Below are positions 48,716 to 60,195 of a stretch of DNA of 64,000 nt, one piece after another. The stretch spans positions 28,928,392 to 28,992,391 of the forward strand of contig NC_037596.1 in assembly GCF_003073045.1 (NCBI RefSeq), read 5' to 3'. The DNA is from Pomacea canaliculata (taxonomy: Eukaryota; Mollusca; Gastropoda; Architaenioglossa; Ampullariidae). How positions within the stretch are numbered: position 1 is the first letter of the stretch; every line of letters starts with the position of its first letter. The translations under genes were made by a program, and so were the position numbers. Under the pieces are notes generated by a model. That model saw only the letters and a list, made by a program, of their open reading frames with translations, had not been told where the DNA came from and made no database searches.

Positions 48716-49560
48716 CTTCTCTACGACACTGGATCGTGAATGTTTGTGACAGTGTGTATTGAATACATCTTTCTTCTTTCAGTTCTGCCAACTCTGCTTC
48801 TACAAGTTTTATTAACTTTTCTCCGCTTCGTCCAGTAGGACGACATGATGTGAACTATCAGTTGCCTTAACGTGTTAGATTATGTACGAGCGCTCAATTC
48901 AGAAAGTAAACTTTGACACATCACACCCAATAAGCAGACATTAAATGTGTGTTGTACTAGAACACGGTATATAGCGTTTTATAATTAAGAACCTGCAGTA
49001 CGTGTGTGGTAAACAAAGAGAAAAGATTACAACCTTGGTTTTCAAACATACAGTACATCAGCAGAGAAAATGTCGCGCCGCGTGGAATCATGGGAGTACG
49101 TGCATCCACAAGAAGAATAGCAAATGTTTAGTTACGTAGCATTGATGTTTTAAAAACTGCAATGATTTTAAACTATCAAACCTAGTCATACGACAAATAT
49201 AACAAAGTCTTTAAAAAAGCTTTTTGGTGAGGATTTTCAGTATCTACACCGTGGACTGGCTCTAAAATTCCATAGGAGAAGCGAATGCCGGCAAATCAAA
49301 TAGTGACGTCTTTTAAAAAATTACGTCATGACGCGCAGCCATAAAGGTTAACATTGTAACGTTTATAAACATTTATTTAACATTTTGTTTTAAATGTTTA
49401 TTTTCAACATTTTAAAAATGTTTTAAAATGTTTTACTTAAAATGTTTTTTTGGTAAATGTTTTTAAAATGTTTTTAAAACGTTTTATCTAAAACGTAAAC
49501 CTTATTACAACCATGTAAACGTTTTTAAAACGTTTTTAAAATGTTTTCATGCTATCTGGG

Positions 49561-50183
49561 TAATACTTAGACTCACACATTCTTTTACGCACACACAAAC
49601 ATACACACAAGACAAACTATTACATGCACAGGATCACTTCCACACTCACACGTGAAAGTTAACAACCATAATCTTGCATGTACGTCTCTATGTGTGTGTA
49701 TGTCATTCTTTTCTTGAAAGTGCACACATTAAGACTAGTGAAAGGCTTTTTGATTTTGACTAAGAAATGGCTCACTTTTTCTTGTGTAAGTGTAAGTCTC
49801 ATGTGTTTGTCTCATGTGAGAGTGTGCCTGAGTCTTTAAATTATCACAAATATAAAGAAAATTGCTTCTACTGTGTATGTGTTTGTGTGTCGCCATGGCA
49901 GGAGGATTGGGAAAAAAGAGAATTTTTAGTCAAGTCCTCACAATTCACAACCAAACCCTTTATGATGTTTTAAAACATTTAACATTTACTTTTAAGCCAT
50001 TTGACTATCGTTTCCATCATGAACTGGCTTAAGGCTTTCACTTGGTGATACCTCTCCAGATCTTTCAACACCACAAAGCAGTCGTGTGTAATTAAGAATG
50101 TTATTCTTTATTATTGTCGGTCGCTAATATCTTTGAGAAAGATTTTACATTTTATATGGAGACTCTTGCATGTATGTCTTCCT
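49561..50183. other. unit sequence downstream of copy E
   Basis: CA-rich tract followed by the conserved block that lies after the stop codon of each minus-strand copy (here about 49.93-50.09 kb). It is presumably 3' untranslated or flanking sequence. Confidence 0.55.
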
Positions 50184-52065
50184 TTATGGACTGAGTACGG
50201 ACTTGCTTTCTTTGGCACCACCATCCCAAATCTGAAAACATTAAAGTATAATCACGTGACAAAGCAGGATTCTTATTACGTCCGATGTAACTTCTTTCCC
50301 CCATTAAAGCTAATTATCTCTCTTTTAACTTTACTTAACCACTTATTTTTATACTTAAGTTCATCCACACACATAATTAGTTACTCACCGGCTACTCCAT
50401 CTGATTATTGCGAACACAAAAGAGAAACTAGTACATGCACGAAATCACTAACTATTCAAGCATGGTCTTACTTTTAGTCCATTTCTTTCGTGCTCTTCGC
50501 GTGAAATTTCCCCGTCACCTGGAAATTTAAATATACAGACATCTTAAAAACAGCTTAACACTTTGATATTACTGTAACTGAAAAAAAACTAACAACGTAT
50601 TTCCAGTCAAAGTGCTAAAGTCATTATTCTAGTTCATAGTATTATCTAGATGCTGCTCTAGCGAGCCTTACAGTGCAAAGATTTAGGTTGAGAATAATAA
50701 CACTCACCGTTAGAGTCCATCATCTTCATAACGGAAAGAGGAACTGATTGATCGACGACGCCGTCCTCATTGCCGTCCAGCTTGTCCATGTAGATAAAGA
50801 TCCCCATGTTATGCACCAGTGGCACCGAACTAGCATAACTACTTATGTGCTCTGAAAGACTGATGTATCCATTGCCTGCAAAAGCGATTTGTAAAATTGA
50901 CATTTCTTATTAAGAAATAAACGACTGAGGAAAAAAATCAACCTCAAAAATCTCAGACCAATTTACTCAACTTGAAATACATTCATCCGCAAAGTTTCTA
51001 ACAAATCAATGTATGTATGTACAGTTATTTTATGTCTTTCTTAAGAAGCATTTTATGATAGTAGAATAAATTTACTGTATTGAAATACACAGTAAAGTGT
51101 CATTTCTATTGTCAACAGATTTTGTTATTTAACCTTCTTATGAGCATGAATGTATGTTTACCATAATAACATACCGTGTCTTTGTTTAAAGTTTTTTATA
51201 AATAGAAAATAATAAACTATATATTTCATATCACACAGGAGATATGTGTTAACTTCATTTTTTTCTGTGAAATTCTGCAGATTTATGTAATACATGGTTT
51301 TTGTTATTTGTAAAGTAGTCACAATAAATAGTTGCGCGTGGAGAAAGTTGAGGAAAAAGGAGGAGGAGGATGATAATAATGAGGATGATAACGGGGATGA
51401 GGATGATAATGATGATGATGAGGAGGAGGAGACGGAGGAGAATGAGAAGAAGGAGGCTCTTAAAAGCTACAATACCAAAAGCATCAACATATTACCGTTG
51501 ATGTCCTTTTTGTTGAAATCAGCCTGTAATTCGTCCTGCTGCAGAGCACCATCGCCGTCAAGGTCGATAATGCTGAAGAAATCTTCGCTGCTGGGGTTCT
51601 CCCTGAAAGTATTTACCATTCCTTGTTCTTTCTTCAGTCATAAAGTCAACGTCTTATCTTTAAATATAGGTTTCTCATTTTTCAATACTTTTTTACTTCT
51701 TAGTTAAAGGTTGTATACAGGTACTGTCATGCTGCTAATTCTAGTTTGTAGTATTCATCCCTTTTTAACAAAATATAAAATACTGAAAACAATATATTGT
51801 AAAATCATGTAATTTAAGGTTTTAAAATAAAACTAATTCTATTTTGTTTCCCTTAAATTGGCAATAACTACATATAATTTGATCCATATGACAACATCTG
51901 ATGTGACAATTTACTCAATCTTGTCAACCACCTTCTATGTACAGTTATGTAAAGACTGTAGAGAAATCCGTTTTGTTTTTATTACTTCTTCCATTGTTAA
52001 TTTATTTAAATTAATGCTTACCCATAAACAGCAGCAAGAAGAAGACAAAAGATAAAAGTCTTCAT
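50184..52065 (-). CDS. secreted EF-hand protein, copy E (intact)
   Basis: Exons 52022-52065, 51496-51602, 50708-50875, 50472-50518 and 50184-50231 join in frame to 137 residues. The signal peptide is MKTFIFCLLLAAVYG. Loops are DLDGDGALQQDE (EF-hand 1), DINGNGYISLSE (EF-hand 2, across exon 2/3), DGNEDGVVDQSV (EF-hand 3, no acid at position 12) and DSNGDGEISREE (EF-hand 4, across exon 3/4). The tail is IWDGGAKESKSVLSP. The closest relative in the array is copy B (both have SEHISS and MKMMDSNG). Promoter, splice sites and frame are all intact, so this is the best candidate for a working gene and a good reference for the family. Confidence 0.88.
51353..51445. repeat. intronic GAT/GAG tract of copy E
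   Basis: GAG, GAT and AAT triplets over about 90 bp in intron 2, the longest such tract with copy B. Confidence 0.85.
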
Positions 52066-52478
52066 AATGCAACAAGCCTTTTTGCCCCTGTAATAAAAAT
52101 ACAATAATGTATTTTAAAGTATTTTTGTTATATTTCTCCTTTTAATATTCAATTAATGAAATTAGCTTTTAGCAGACATATACACAAACACATGTATGCA
52201 CGTCGTACACGGGTGCACGTCCTTGAACACACATATACACAAACACACATACCGATATACACACATACACATACACGCATACACACAAACACACATACAC
52301 ACATACACATATACACATTAAAATGTATATAATCATTTAAAATCCATTTTTTTCTATGATAAAATTGCGTGGCTTAAATGTAGTTAAACGAATATCGTCC
52401 TATGGCAAGACTTTGTAACATTACTGACATTTTATGCAACAGTAATTATCAGAACAAATAAAGATTATTTTTGCTTAC

Positions 52479-52562
52479 AAATGGATTCAGAAGAGGAACG
52501 TGACAACCCTCCGTGCTGAAGTCCCGGTGTGGCGAATGAAGACGAGAGAAGAAAATATATAC
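52479..52562 (-). promoter_or_regulatory. promoter and non-coding exon 1 of copy E
   Basis: The minus strand reads CAAAGTATATATTTTC at about 52551-52566, then a non-coding exon ending at 52479 with a GTAAGC donor. The intron acceptor before the ATG is ATTACAG, about 20 nt upstream of the start codon. Confidence 0.75.
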
Positions 52563-53819
52563 TTTGCTTCGTGGTAAACAGATCAATTGAGATTAGGATC
52601 GATGACAGAAAATTCCCATCTCTGTTTTCATCTTTGTAAATGGCAGGTAAAAGCTGCTGAGCTATGAAGCGAAGATGATCTACTCGCCTAGGATAATTAA
52701 GTGCTAAAAAAACACTGGTATTAGCAAGTTCACAAGTTTACAAAAGAAATCCACATTTTCCTTTTATAACATTTAACGACATTTTAAATGTATTGTTGTT
52801 TTCTTTGCATAATGTGTTTGTGCGTTTGTCTCGTAGTTACATTCTAAAAAATTAATAGAACATGTGATTCACTGTGTCTCTGTGTATTAATAGTAGTAGT
52901 AAGAGTAGTAATAGTAGTAGTAAAATAAAAAAGAAATTCATTTGTTGCACATCATGCTTGTTCAATAGTTTATTCTCTGGAATTCGCAAAAGGGTTGGTT
53001 GTAGAATATCAAGCCAATAGATCATATCCGCAACAGTAAATATCCTCTTTGAACTCAGAATTCTAAGTTGCAAATGAAAACTAAATGTTGATGGTCAGGT
53101 TTCCCTTCCTACACAACATGACCGAGTCAGTGAGGATGTGAACTCATAAGCCCTTCAAAAGCTTGAGGATTAAGGTGTAGTGACCTTACATATTATCTAA
53201 GCTTACATAAATGTTGTCATGCTCTGTGGAGTTGATATTTATGGTCGCCAGTGACATGTATTGAGCTTAAGCTCCCTTTCTGATGGGACGAGTGTATTTA
53301 ATCTTATTAGCTCGCAGTGCACGAACAAAGCAGTAGATGGTGTTTTTATTTAACAATCACATTAAGACGAAATACACGTGTGCATATGTGTGTGCTTATG
53401 TGTTAGCTTGTTTGTTAGTGCGTGTGTGTATTAGTGTATTCTTTGTGCATGTGTAGGTGAGTGCAAACGCTAGTGTCATTTAATTAAATATCTTCTCCAC
53501 GTTTTTGTTAGGGGATTAACTTGCGTGTGTTTGTAGGTCCCTTGTATACAGTATTTTATACACTGACACTTATTTGTGTATAGATGTCAGGGCTGTTTGT
53601 CTCACAACCGCTCACACAGCCAGAGGAGGGACACGACGTACCTAGCGAATTCTGATGAACGTAGACCACAACAAAGACGAAATGAGCGGTTAAATGAACA
53701 GTTCAATAAAAATGTAGGAAAAAAACAAGAAAGAAAAAGAAATTAAAGAAATACTTTTACGCGTACTCGCATATGCAAGAAATCCAGGGATTGCCCAATA
53801 CACCTTAGAAGAGGTAATG

Positions 53820-54400
53820 AGAGATGCTGGAAAGGGAGATAATAAAAAAAACGCCAAACACCAGCAAGCACTGCGGCACAGTACTGTCAGAGTTCTTGCC
53901 CCTGAGGCCTTTAGGCGTGACGTTAGATGTAGACACTGTGTACTCTGTTGACACTGCTTTCTTCACTTTCTGTGTCCTTACTTGGCTCTCTGCCGCTGAC
54001 CATCACTGGAATGTCTGACAGATGTGTGCAGGACCCTTTGCTAGTCCACAATTCACACGAAGAAGGACAAGACGACGAAGGTGACGGAACAAAGAAATGA
54101 AGGGAGGACGAAACGAAGAAAGGTTGAGATTCCACACACGCAGGGGCGGAGAAGTCGAAGAAATATGATGAAAATGAAGAAACGAACCGACAACAATAAC
54201 CAGGATAAGGCTGACAAGATCACGGGAGAATACGGAGAATGTGAGAAGGTGGAAGAAGAAAAAAGGATGATAAGAGTGACAAAGTCGGGAGACGATGCTC
54301 ATGATAAACCAATGATTAGTGTGGACTAAACAAAAAGATGAAGAAACAGTACAAACAACAAATAAAATAGAAGTAAGCCTTCAGGTAGTCAGTAGAGATA
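53820..54400. repeat. spacer segment duplicated at 61.07-61.60 kb
   Basis: Shares GAGATGCTGGAAAGGGAGAT, AGAGTTCTTGCCCCTGAGGC, AAGGTGACGGAACAAAGAAATG and GGATAAGGCTGACAAGATC-like sequence with the second copy. Both strands have open frames of 70-130 residues, but they differ in frame and length between the copies, which argues against coding. Confidence 0.6.
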
Positions 54401-56269
54401 ATTTTCGTTGAAACACCGTTTTCGAGCCCAGCAAAGCAAAAATATGTATGAGGCAGAGTCATGCCTGACACTGATTGATACTATAGAATTATTTATACAC
54501 ACATTCACTAATATTAATATATGCATATATATGCAACTTGTAGTGGTCCTTCAATATGTACGTAATATTTGTTAGGAAAACTAAAGGACTTTACTCGATG
54601 GTACTACATATTTCCCGTATTTCAAATGTTTAAAAACCATGAAACGTGTAGTGTAATTAGCACATGATAGCTCACATCAATAGTATGTAAAGAAAAATGG
54701 GAGGTGCTTAAAATATTTTAAGATGTGATGCTTACAATGCTCTGTTTTAGCTCAAACATTCTGAGTATACTAAACGTAATAATAATTATTTTAGCACAGT
54801 TATATTTATTCTAAATCTTTTTTTTAAATGAATATCACAAATCTGGGTTCATCCACACAAGGTAGTTGCTTAAACTAATATATAACACATCCAAAATATA
54901 TTTCACTTCTTTGTAGCGCATCATCCCACTGCTGGTGACAGTCTGTCACTCTATACCTCAAGATAAGTTAAACAAATCTACAGTTCCATGACATTCCCAC
55001 TGTCGCGTGTCAGCGATTGTGCTGTCATCCTTGTATGCCTCCCATACTGAGCTGGTCCATCGTTGGGTGTTGTCTTCACGCATTTGCCCTCCCCCCACTT
55101 TTTTTCTTCTTCTCTTCGGCTTCCGTCTTTGCGCGCGGACAGCTTCCTTGATGCGTCATTTTACTTTTTCCTTCTTTGACGTCAGGGTAGTCGTCATCAA
55201 GTAACAGACGGTGCTGGACCGTGGCCATGACAGTCAGAGTTTTTCATTTTGTATCGACCGATCTGCCACAAGTCGTTTTGGGTGAGTAGAGATCCATTCT
55301 TTCGGGTTCCACACCATTCTAGTCTGTAAGGGGCTTTGGGTGGCGGTGGAAGTGCAAGTGAGAGAATCCTTTTATGTTCAAAGCCATAGTCCGATGTTTG
55401 ATTGCAAGACTTGTACTTTGTTAGGTTAACGTTGCCGGGTCGCGACGCTTGTAGCGCGTAGACTAGTAGACTAGTAGACTAGTCCGATGGTTAGATACAT
55501 GTATTTTTGTGAAAATATTGTTTTAAAAATTGAGCAGTTTCAGGATACGCCTGAGGATTGTATGAATTGTTTTATCTACAGGCTTATTTTTCGTTCTTCT
55601 TCACTCTTCCACCTGTTGTTGTTTTTGCTCCTCCTTAGTGTCACCGTGTCTTCACATACTTTGTTTGTATTACTGTCCGTCTTCCTGTCGAGCGTCCACC
55701 ATGCACCCTAATCATCATCTCGTCGACGCCTGAACCCACGTCCCTGCTTCACCAGTGTTCGGAAAGGGCTTCGGTTGAGTACCTAGAGCAGGAACCTTCG
55801 AGCAGGAGCTTTCGTTGCCAGTGGCCGGCCCACACCATCGCACCTGGGCAAGAGGAGAAAAGGGGGACTGGCTGGACGAAGGGACAGAGAGGGGTGTGGG
55901 ACGTTGTTAGAGCGGCAAGCAAGGCCAGAGGACGGGCTGCCGTCTGTGGACACCTTCAACGGACATCTAAACTGTCACCCCGCAGGTCATGCGGGTTATG
56001 TATTGTATATACGGTGACTGAGACTCACGTGTGCACAAGGCAATTGTTTTGTCTTATTTTTATTTATCTATTTTTTGTTTGTTGGATTGCTAGCGCTGAT
56101 CTATATTTGTTCATGTGGGAGTTTAGAATGTTTTGATAATTGATTCCTATCAGTATTATTTTTGTGTCTAATAAATTAGTTTTGTTTTGCTACGTGAATT
56201 TTATCTTTGTGATTTGTGTGTATGGTCTGCGCTCAGCTTAGGTTCGACTCGCTTCGTCGCGGTCACGCG

Positions 56270-56500
56270 ATACTTAGTATACTTAATACTTCAGTTGTTA
56301 GTATAAAGTAATAAATAGTAATCTGTTACTACACCGAATGTAACATTTATTAGTATTTTTAATAGTACATTTATTAGTTAGGCTAATAGTACAGTTGTTA
56401 GTATACCAAATAGTAATTTGTTCCTTCATTTAAAAGTACATTGATTAGTATGTTTAATAGAATACTTGTTAGTATAGTTAATAGTACGTTTCGAAGTAGA
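56270..56500. repeat. 24-bp minisatellite, unit E/F copy
   Basis: The same degenerate TTAGTATAC/AGTACATTT repeat as at 19.54 kb, again producing an eight-residue periodic frame on the minus strand. Confidence 0.78.
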
Positions 56501-57467
56501 AGTAACATTACATTTGAGTGTGTAGTGCCTTTGAAGCTACCTTTCTGCTTCATGACTCCTGGGGTCTTCGAATGCACAGGACTCAAGGAAATTAAAAAAC
56601 AAAAATTTCGGAAATAGTGTTGTTTGAACTCCAGTGTTTCCTGACCAGAGTGAGAATCGGTTAAAGTGTTCAAGACGAACTTAAAAAAATTATTCACACC
56701 TACCAAAGTTTTTTTTTATTTATTTAGATGGTCAGCTTAATATACTATGTGGCAATGCATCTTGCCCTTTACAGGCACACTCACACACACTCAAACCTAA
56801 ACACGCAGGCAATCATACACCCGCAAGATAAGCTTTTAACCACAAACTTTACATATACTAATTCTTACACTCACACATTCTTTAACACACACACAAACAC
56901 ACACACAAGACAAACTATCACATGCACAGGATCACTCCCACACTCAAACGTGAAAGTTAACAATCATAATCATGCATGTGCGTCTCTATGTGTGTGTATG
57001 TCATTCTTTTCTTGAAAGTACCCGAATTAAGACTAGTGAAAGGCTTTTTGATTTTGACTAAGAAATGGCTCACTTTTTTGTGTAAGTGTAAGTAATTTAT
57101 CTATCATGTGAGAGTGTGCGTGAAAATTATCACAAATATAAAAAAGACTGCTTCTGCTGTGTATTTGTGTGTGCCAGCTGCTGGAGGGTTGGGAAAAAAA
57201 GGAGAATTTTTAGTCAAGTCCTCACAATGCACAACAAGACCCTTTATGATGTTTTAAAACATTTCAAATTTACTTTTAAGCCATTTGCCTATCGTTTCCA
57301 TCATGAACCAGCTGAAGTCCTTCACTTGGGGATACCTCTCCAGATCTTTCAACACCACAAAGCAGTCGTGTGTAATTAAGAATGTTATTCTTTATTATTG
57401 TCGGTCGCCAATATCTTCGAGAAAGATTTTACATTTTATATGTAGACTCTTGCATGTATGTCTTCCT

Positions 57468-59642
57468 TTATGGATTAAGTACGGACTTGCTTTCTTTGGC
57501 AACACCATTCCAAATCTGAAAACATTAAAGTATAATCACGTGACCAAGCAGGACTCTTATTACGTCCGATGTAACTGCTTCCCCCATTAAAGCTAATTAT
57601 CTTTCTATTAACTTTACTTAACAACTAATTTTTATACTTAAGTTCATCCACCCACGTAATTAGTTGCTCACCAGCTACTCCATCTAACTATTGCGAACAC
57701 AAAAGACAAACTAGTACATGCACGAGATCACTAACTATTCAAGCATGGTCTTACTTTTAGCATATTTCTTTCGAACTCTTCTCGTGAAATTTCCCCGTCA
57801 CCTGGAAATTTAAATATACAGACATCTGAAAACCAGTTGAACACTTTGATATAATAGTTGGTGATAAAAAAACTAACAACGGATTACCAGTCAAAGCGCT
57901 AAAGTAATTATTCTAGTTCATAGTATTATCTAGATGCTGCTCTAGCGAGCCTTACAGTGCAAAGATTTGGGTTGAGAATGATAACACTCACGGTTAGAGT
58001 CCATGATCTTCATAGGCGGAAAGAAAGCTGATTTGATCGATGACGCCGTCCTCATTGCCGTCCAGCTTGTCGTAGTAGATAAAGGCCCCCATTTTAAATT
58101 CCAGTGACCACGAACTAGCAAAACTTTTTATGAACTCCGAAAGACTGATATATCCATCGCCTACAAAAGGGATTTGTACATTGACGATATTTTTAATTTT
58201 GAAAGAAATATTGAGAAAAAAATTAACTTAAAAAGCTAAGACCAATTTACTCAACGTGAAAAACATTCATCCACAAAGTTTCTAACAAATCAATGTATGT
58301 ATGTACAGTTATTTTATGTCTTTCTTAATAAGCATTTTATGATAGTAGAATCAATTTACTGTATTGAAATATTGTCAACAGATTTTGTTACTTAACCATC
58401 TTGTGAGCATGAATGTATGTTTACCATAATTAACATACCGTGTCTTTGTTTGAGAAAAATAACCTATATATTCTGTGCGTGTTTTGGCACGCGCCACACA
58501 TGAGATAGGTTTTAACTTCATTTTTGTTCAGTGAAATTCTGTAGATTTATGTAATACGTGGTTTTTTTAATTTGTAAAGGAGTTACAATCAATAGTTGTG
58601 CGTGGACAACTTTTAAGAAAAGACTCTCTAGTGACTGTGTTGCACAATCCGCAAGTATCAAACCGCCCTGGTGTGTTTTACTAACTATTTTTTTTTTTTT
58701 CATTTTTGATGTACTTTAGTTGCTGTAACACAGACTTTATTAAGACCATAGAGGAGGGAATTACTTAAAGTGACAAGGGCTCCTACGAAATAAAGTCTGT
58801 CCCAAAAAAGATATCAAATACCTTTGTCATCGAAAATATCAATGTTCATCCTGTCATTCTAACATCATTGATATGTTAAATTTCTAGACTACATATTACT
58901 TACCGTATAAAGTGTATATTGCCGAACGTACATGTGTAACTATCATGCCTTAAAATCTATTTATTTGCTATTAATATACAACACACATGACTGATAAATG
59001 GATTACAAGTGAATGTAAAGCTCCGTAAGACTGTCGATGATGGAGCATAATGATGATGATGAGGAGGAGGAGGAGGAGACGGAGGAGGAAGAGAATGAGG
59101 AGGACGAGGATTTTAAAAGCTACAATACCAAAAGCATCAACATATTACCGTTGATGTCCTTTTTGTTGAAATCAGCCTGTAATTCGTCCTGCTGCAGAAC
59201 GCCATCACCGTCAAGGTCCGCAACGCTGAAGAAATCTTCGCTGTTGGAGTTCTCCCTGAAAGTATTTACCATTCCTTGTTCTTGTATACAGGTACTGACA
59301 TATTGGTAATTCTAGTTCTGGTACGAGTTTGTAATGTCCATCTTTTGTTAGCAAAATATAAAATACTGAAAACATTATATTGTAAACTCATTTAATTTAA
59401 GGTTGTAGCGTAAAACTAATTCTATTTTGTTTCCCTTAAATTGGCAATAACTACATATAATTAGATCCATATGACAAAATCAATTTACTCAATAGTGTCA
59501 GCCAGCTTCTATGTACCGTTATATACAGACTGTACATAAATCTGTTTTATTTTTATTACTTCTTCCGTTGTTAATTTATTTAAATTAATGCTTACCCACA
59601 AACAGCAGCAAGAAGAAGAAGACAAAAGATAAAAGTCTTCAT
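57468..59642 (-). pseudogene. EF-hand protein, copy F, frameshift in exon 3
   Basis: Exons lie at 59596-59642, 59149-59255, 57992-58160, 57755-57801 and 57468-57515. Exon 1 gives MKTFIFCLLLLAAVCG with one extra Leu. EF-hand 1 is DLDGDGVLQQDE and EF-hand 2 DINGDGYISLSE. Exon 3 is 169 nt instead of 168 because of an extra base around CATAGGCGG (near 58.01 kb). Translation then ends at a TAA five bases before the donor, removing EF-hand 4 and the tail. The last base before the donor is also changed, so Gly at loop position 4 would become Arg. The promoter and all splice sites are intact. It is a recent pseudogene, a truncated product, or a one-base consensus error. Confidence 0.76.
59040..59110. 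repeat. intronic GAT/GAG tract of copy F
   Basis: GAT and GAG triplets at the conserved place in intron 2. Confidence 0.85.
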
Positions 59643-59799
59643 TAATGCCAACAAGCTTTTTGCCCCTGTATTACAAAAAATACAATAATGTATTTTAAAG
59701 TATTTTTGTTATGTTTCTCCTTTTAATATTCAATTAGTGAAATTAGCTTTTAGCAGATATATACGCAAGCACATGTGGCAACGGGTTCATGTCCTTGAA

Positions 59800-59814
59800 C
59801 ATACACATACACCC

Positions 59815-59895
<81 letters not shown>

Positions 59896-59900
59896 TACAC
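59800..59900. repeat. (ACACAT)n microsatellite
   Basis: About fifteen hexamer units in the first intron of copy F. Shorter related tracts sit at the same place in copies B, D and E, and in G as the complement. Confidence 0.93.
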
Positions 59901-60110
59901 ACATACACATATCCCCATATACACACATACACATATTACGCTATACACATTAAAATGTATAAAATCTATTAAAAGCCATTGTTTTCTATGATAAAATTGC
60001 GTGGCTTAAATTTAGTTAAACGAATATCGTCCTATCGCAAGTTTTTGTAACCTCACTGAAATTTTATGCAACAGTAATTATCAGAACAAATAAAGATTAT
60101 TTTTGCTTAC

Positions 60111-60195
60111 AAGTTGATTCAGATGAGGAACGTGACAAACCTCCGTGCTGAAATCGTGGTGTAGCGAATGAAGACGAGAGAAGAAAATATATACT
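60111..60195 (-). promoter_or_regulatory. promoter and non-coding exon 1 of copy F
   Basis: The minus strand has CAAAGTATATATTTTC at about 60183-60198, then the non-coding exon ending at 60111 with a GTAAGC donor. Confidence 0.72.

Larger units (their letters stand above)
43978..49560. mobile_element. 5.6 kb terminal-inverted-repeat DNA element with gene cargo
   Basis: The left end CCCAGATAGCATGCAAACG and the right end, whose complement is CCCAGATAGCATGAAAACA, form inverted repeats that stay alignable for about 45 bp with two mismatches. Both subterminal regions (about 43.98-44.34 and 49.34-49.56 kb) are packed with AAACGTTTT and AAATGTTTT motifs. The interior is not array sequence. The flanks TTCCTTG and TAATACT show no duplication, and the two flanks correspond to places about 1.7 kb apart in a normal unit, so deletion or recombination occurred at the target. 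Interior coding remnants are on the minus strand. No transposase was recognised, so the superfamily is unassigned. Confidence 0.75.
52563..57467. other. unit spacer between copies E and F
   Basis: The fullest version of the spacer. It contains a (TAG)n run at about 52889-52921, the CTCCCTTTCTGATGGG block, a charged open-frame segment at 53.8-54.4 kb shared with 61.07-61.5 kb, and a segment shared with 43.46-43.98 and 61.8-62.2 kb. Further right are a GC-richer stretch at 55.2-56.0 kb with threefold TAGTAGACTAG, the AATAAA-containing segment, the 24-bp minisatellite at 56.27-56.50 kb and CA-rich DNA. No gene could be supported. Confidence 0.55.

Noticed and set aside
55200..56000. GC-richer stretch considered as a gene or LTR
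   Set aside because: Frames are short, no domain is recognisable and no paired LTR was found; threefold TAGTAGACTAG is a small tandem repeat.
59743..59991. Frames of repeated His-Ile or Tyr-Val residues
   Set aside because: Translation of the ACACAT microsatellite only.
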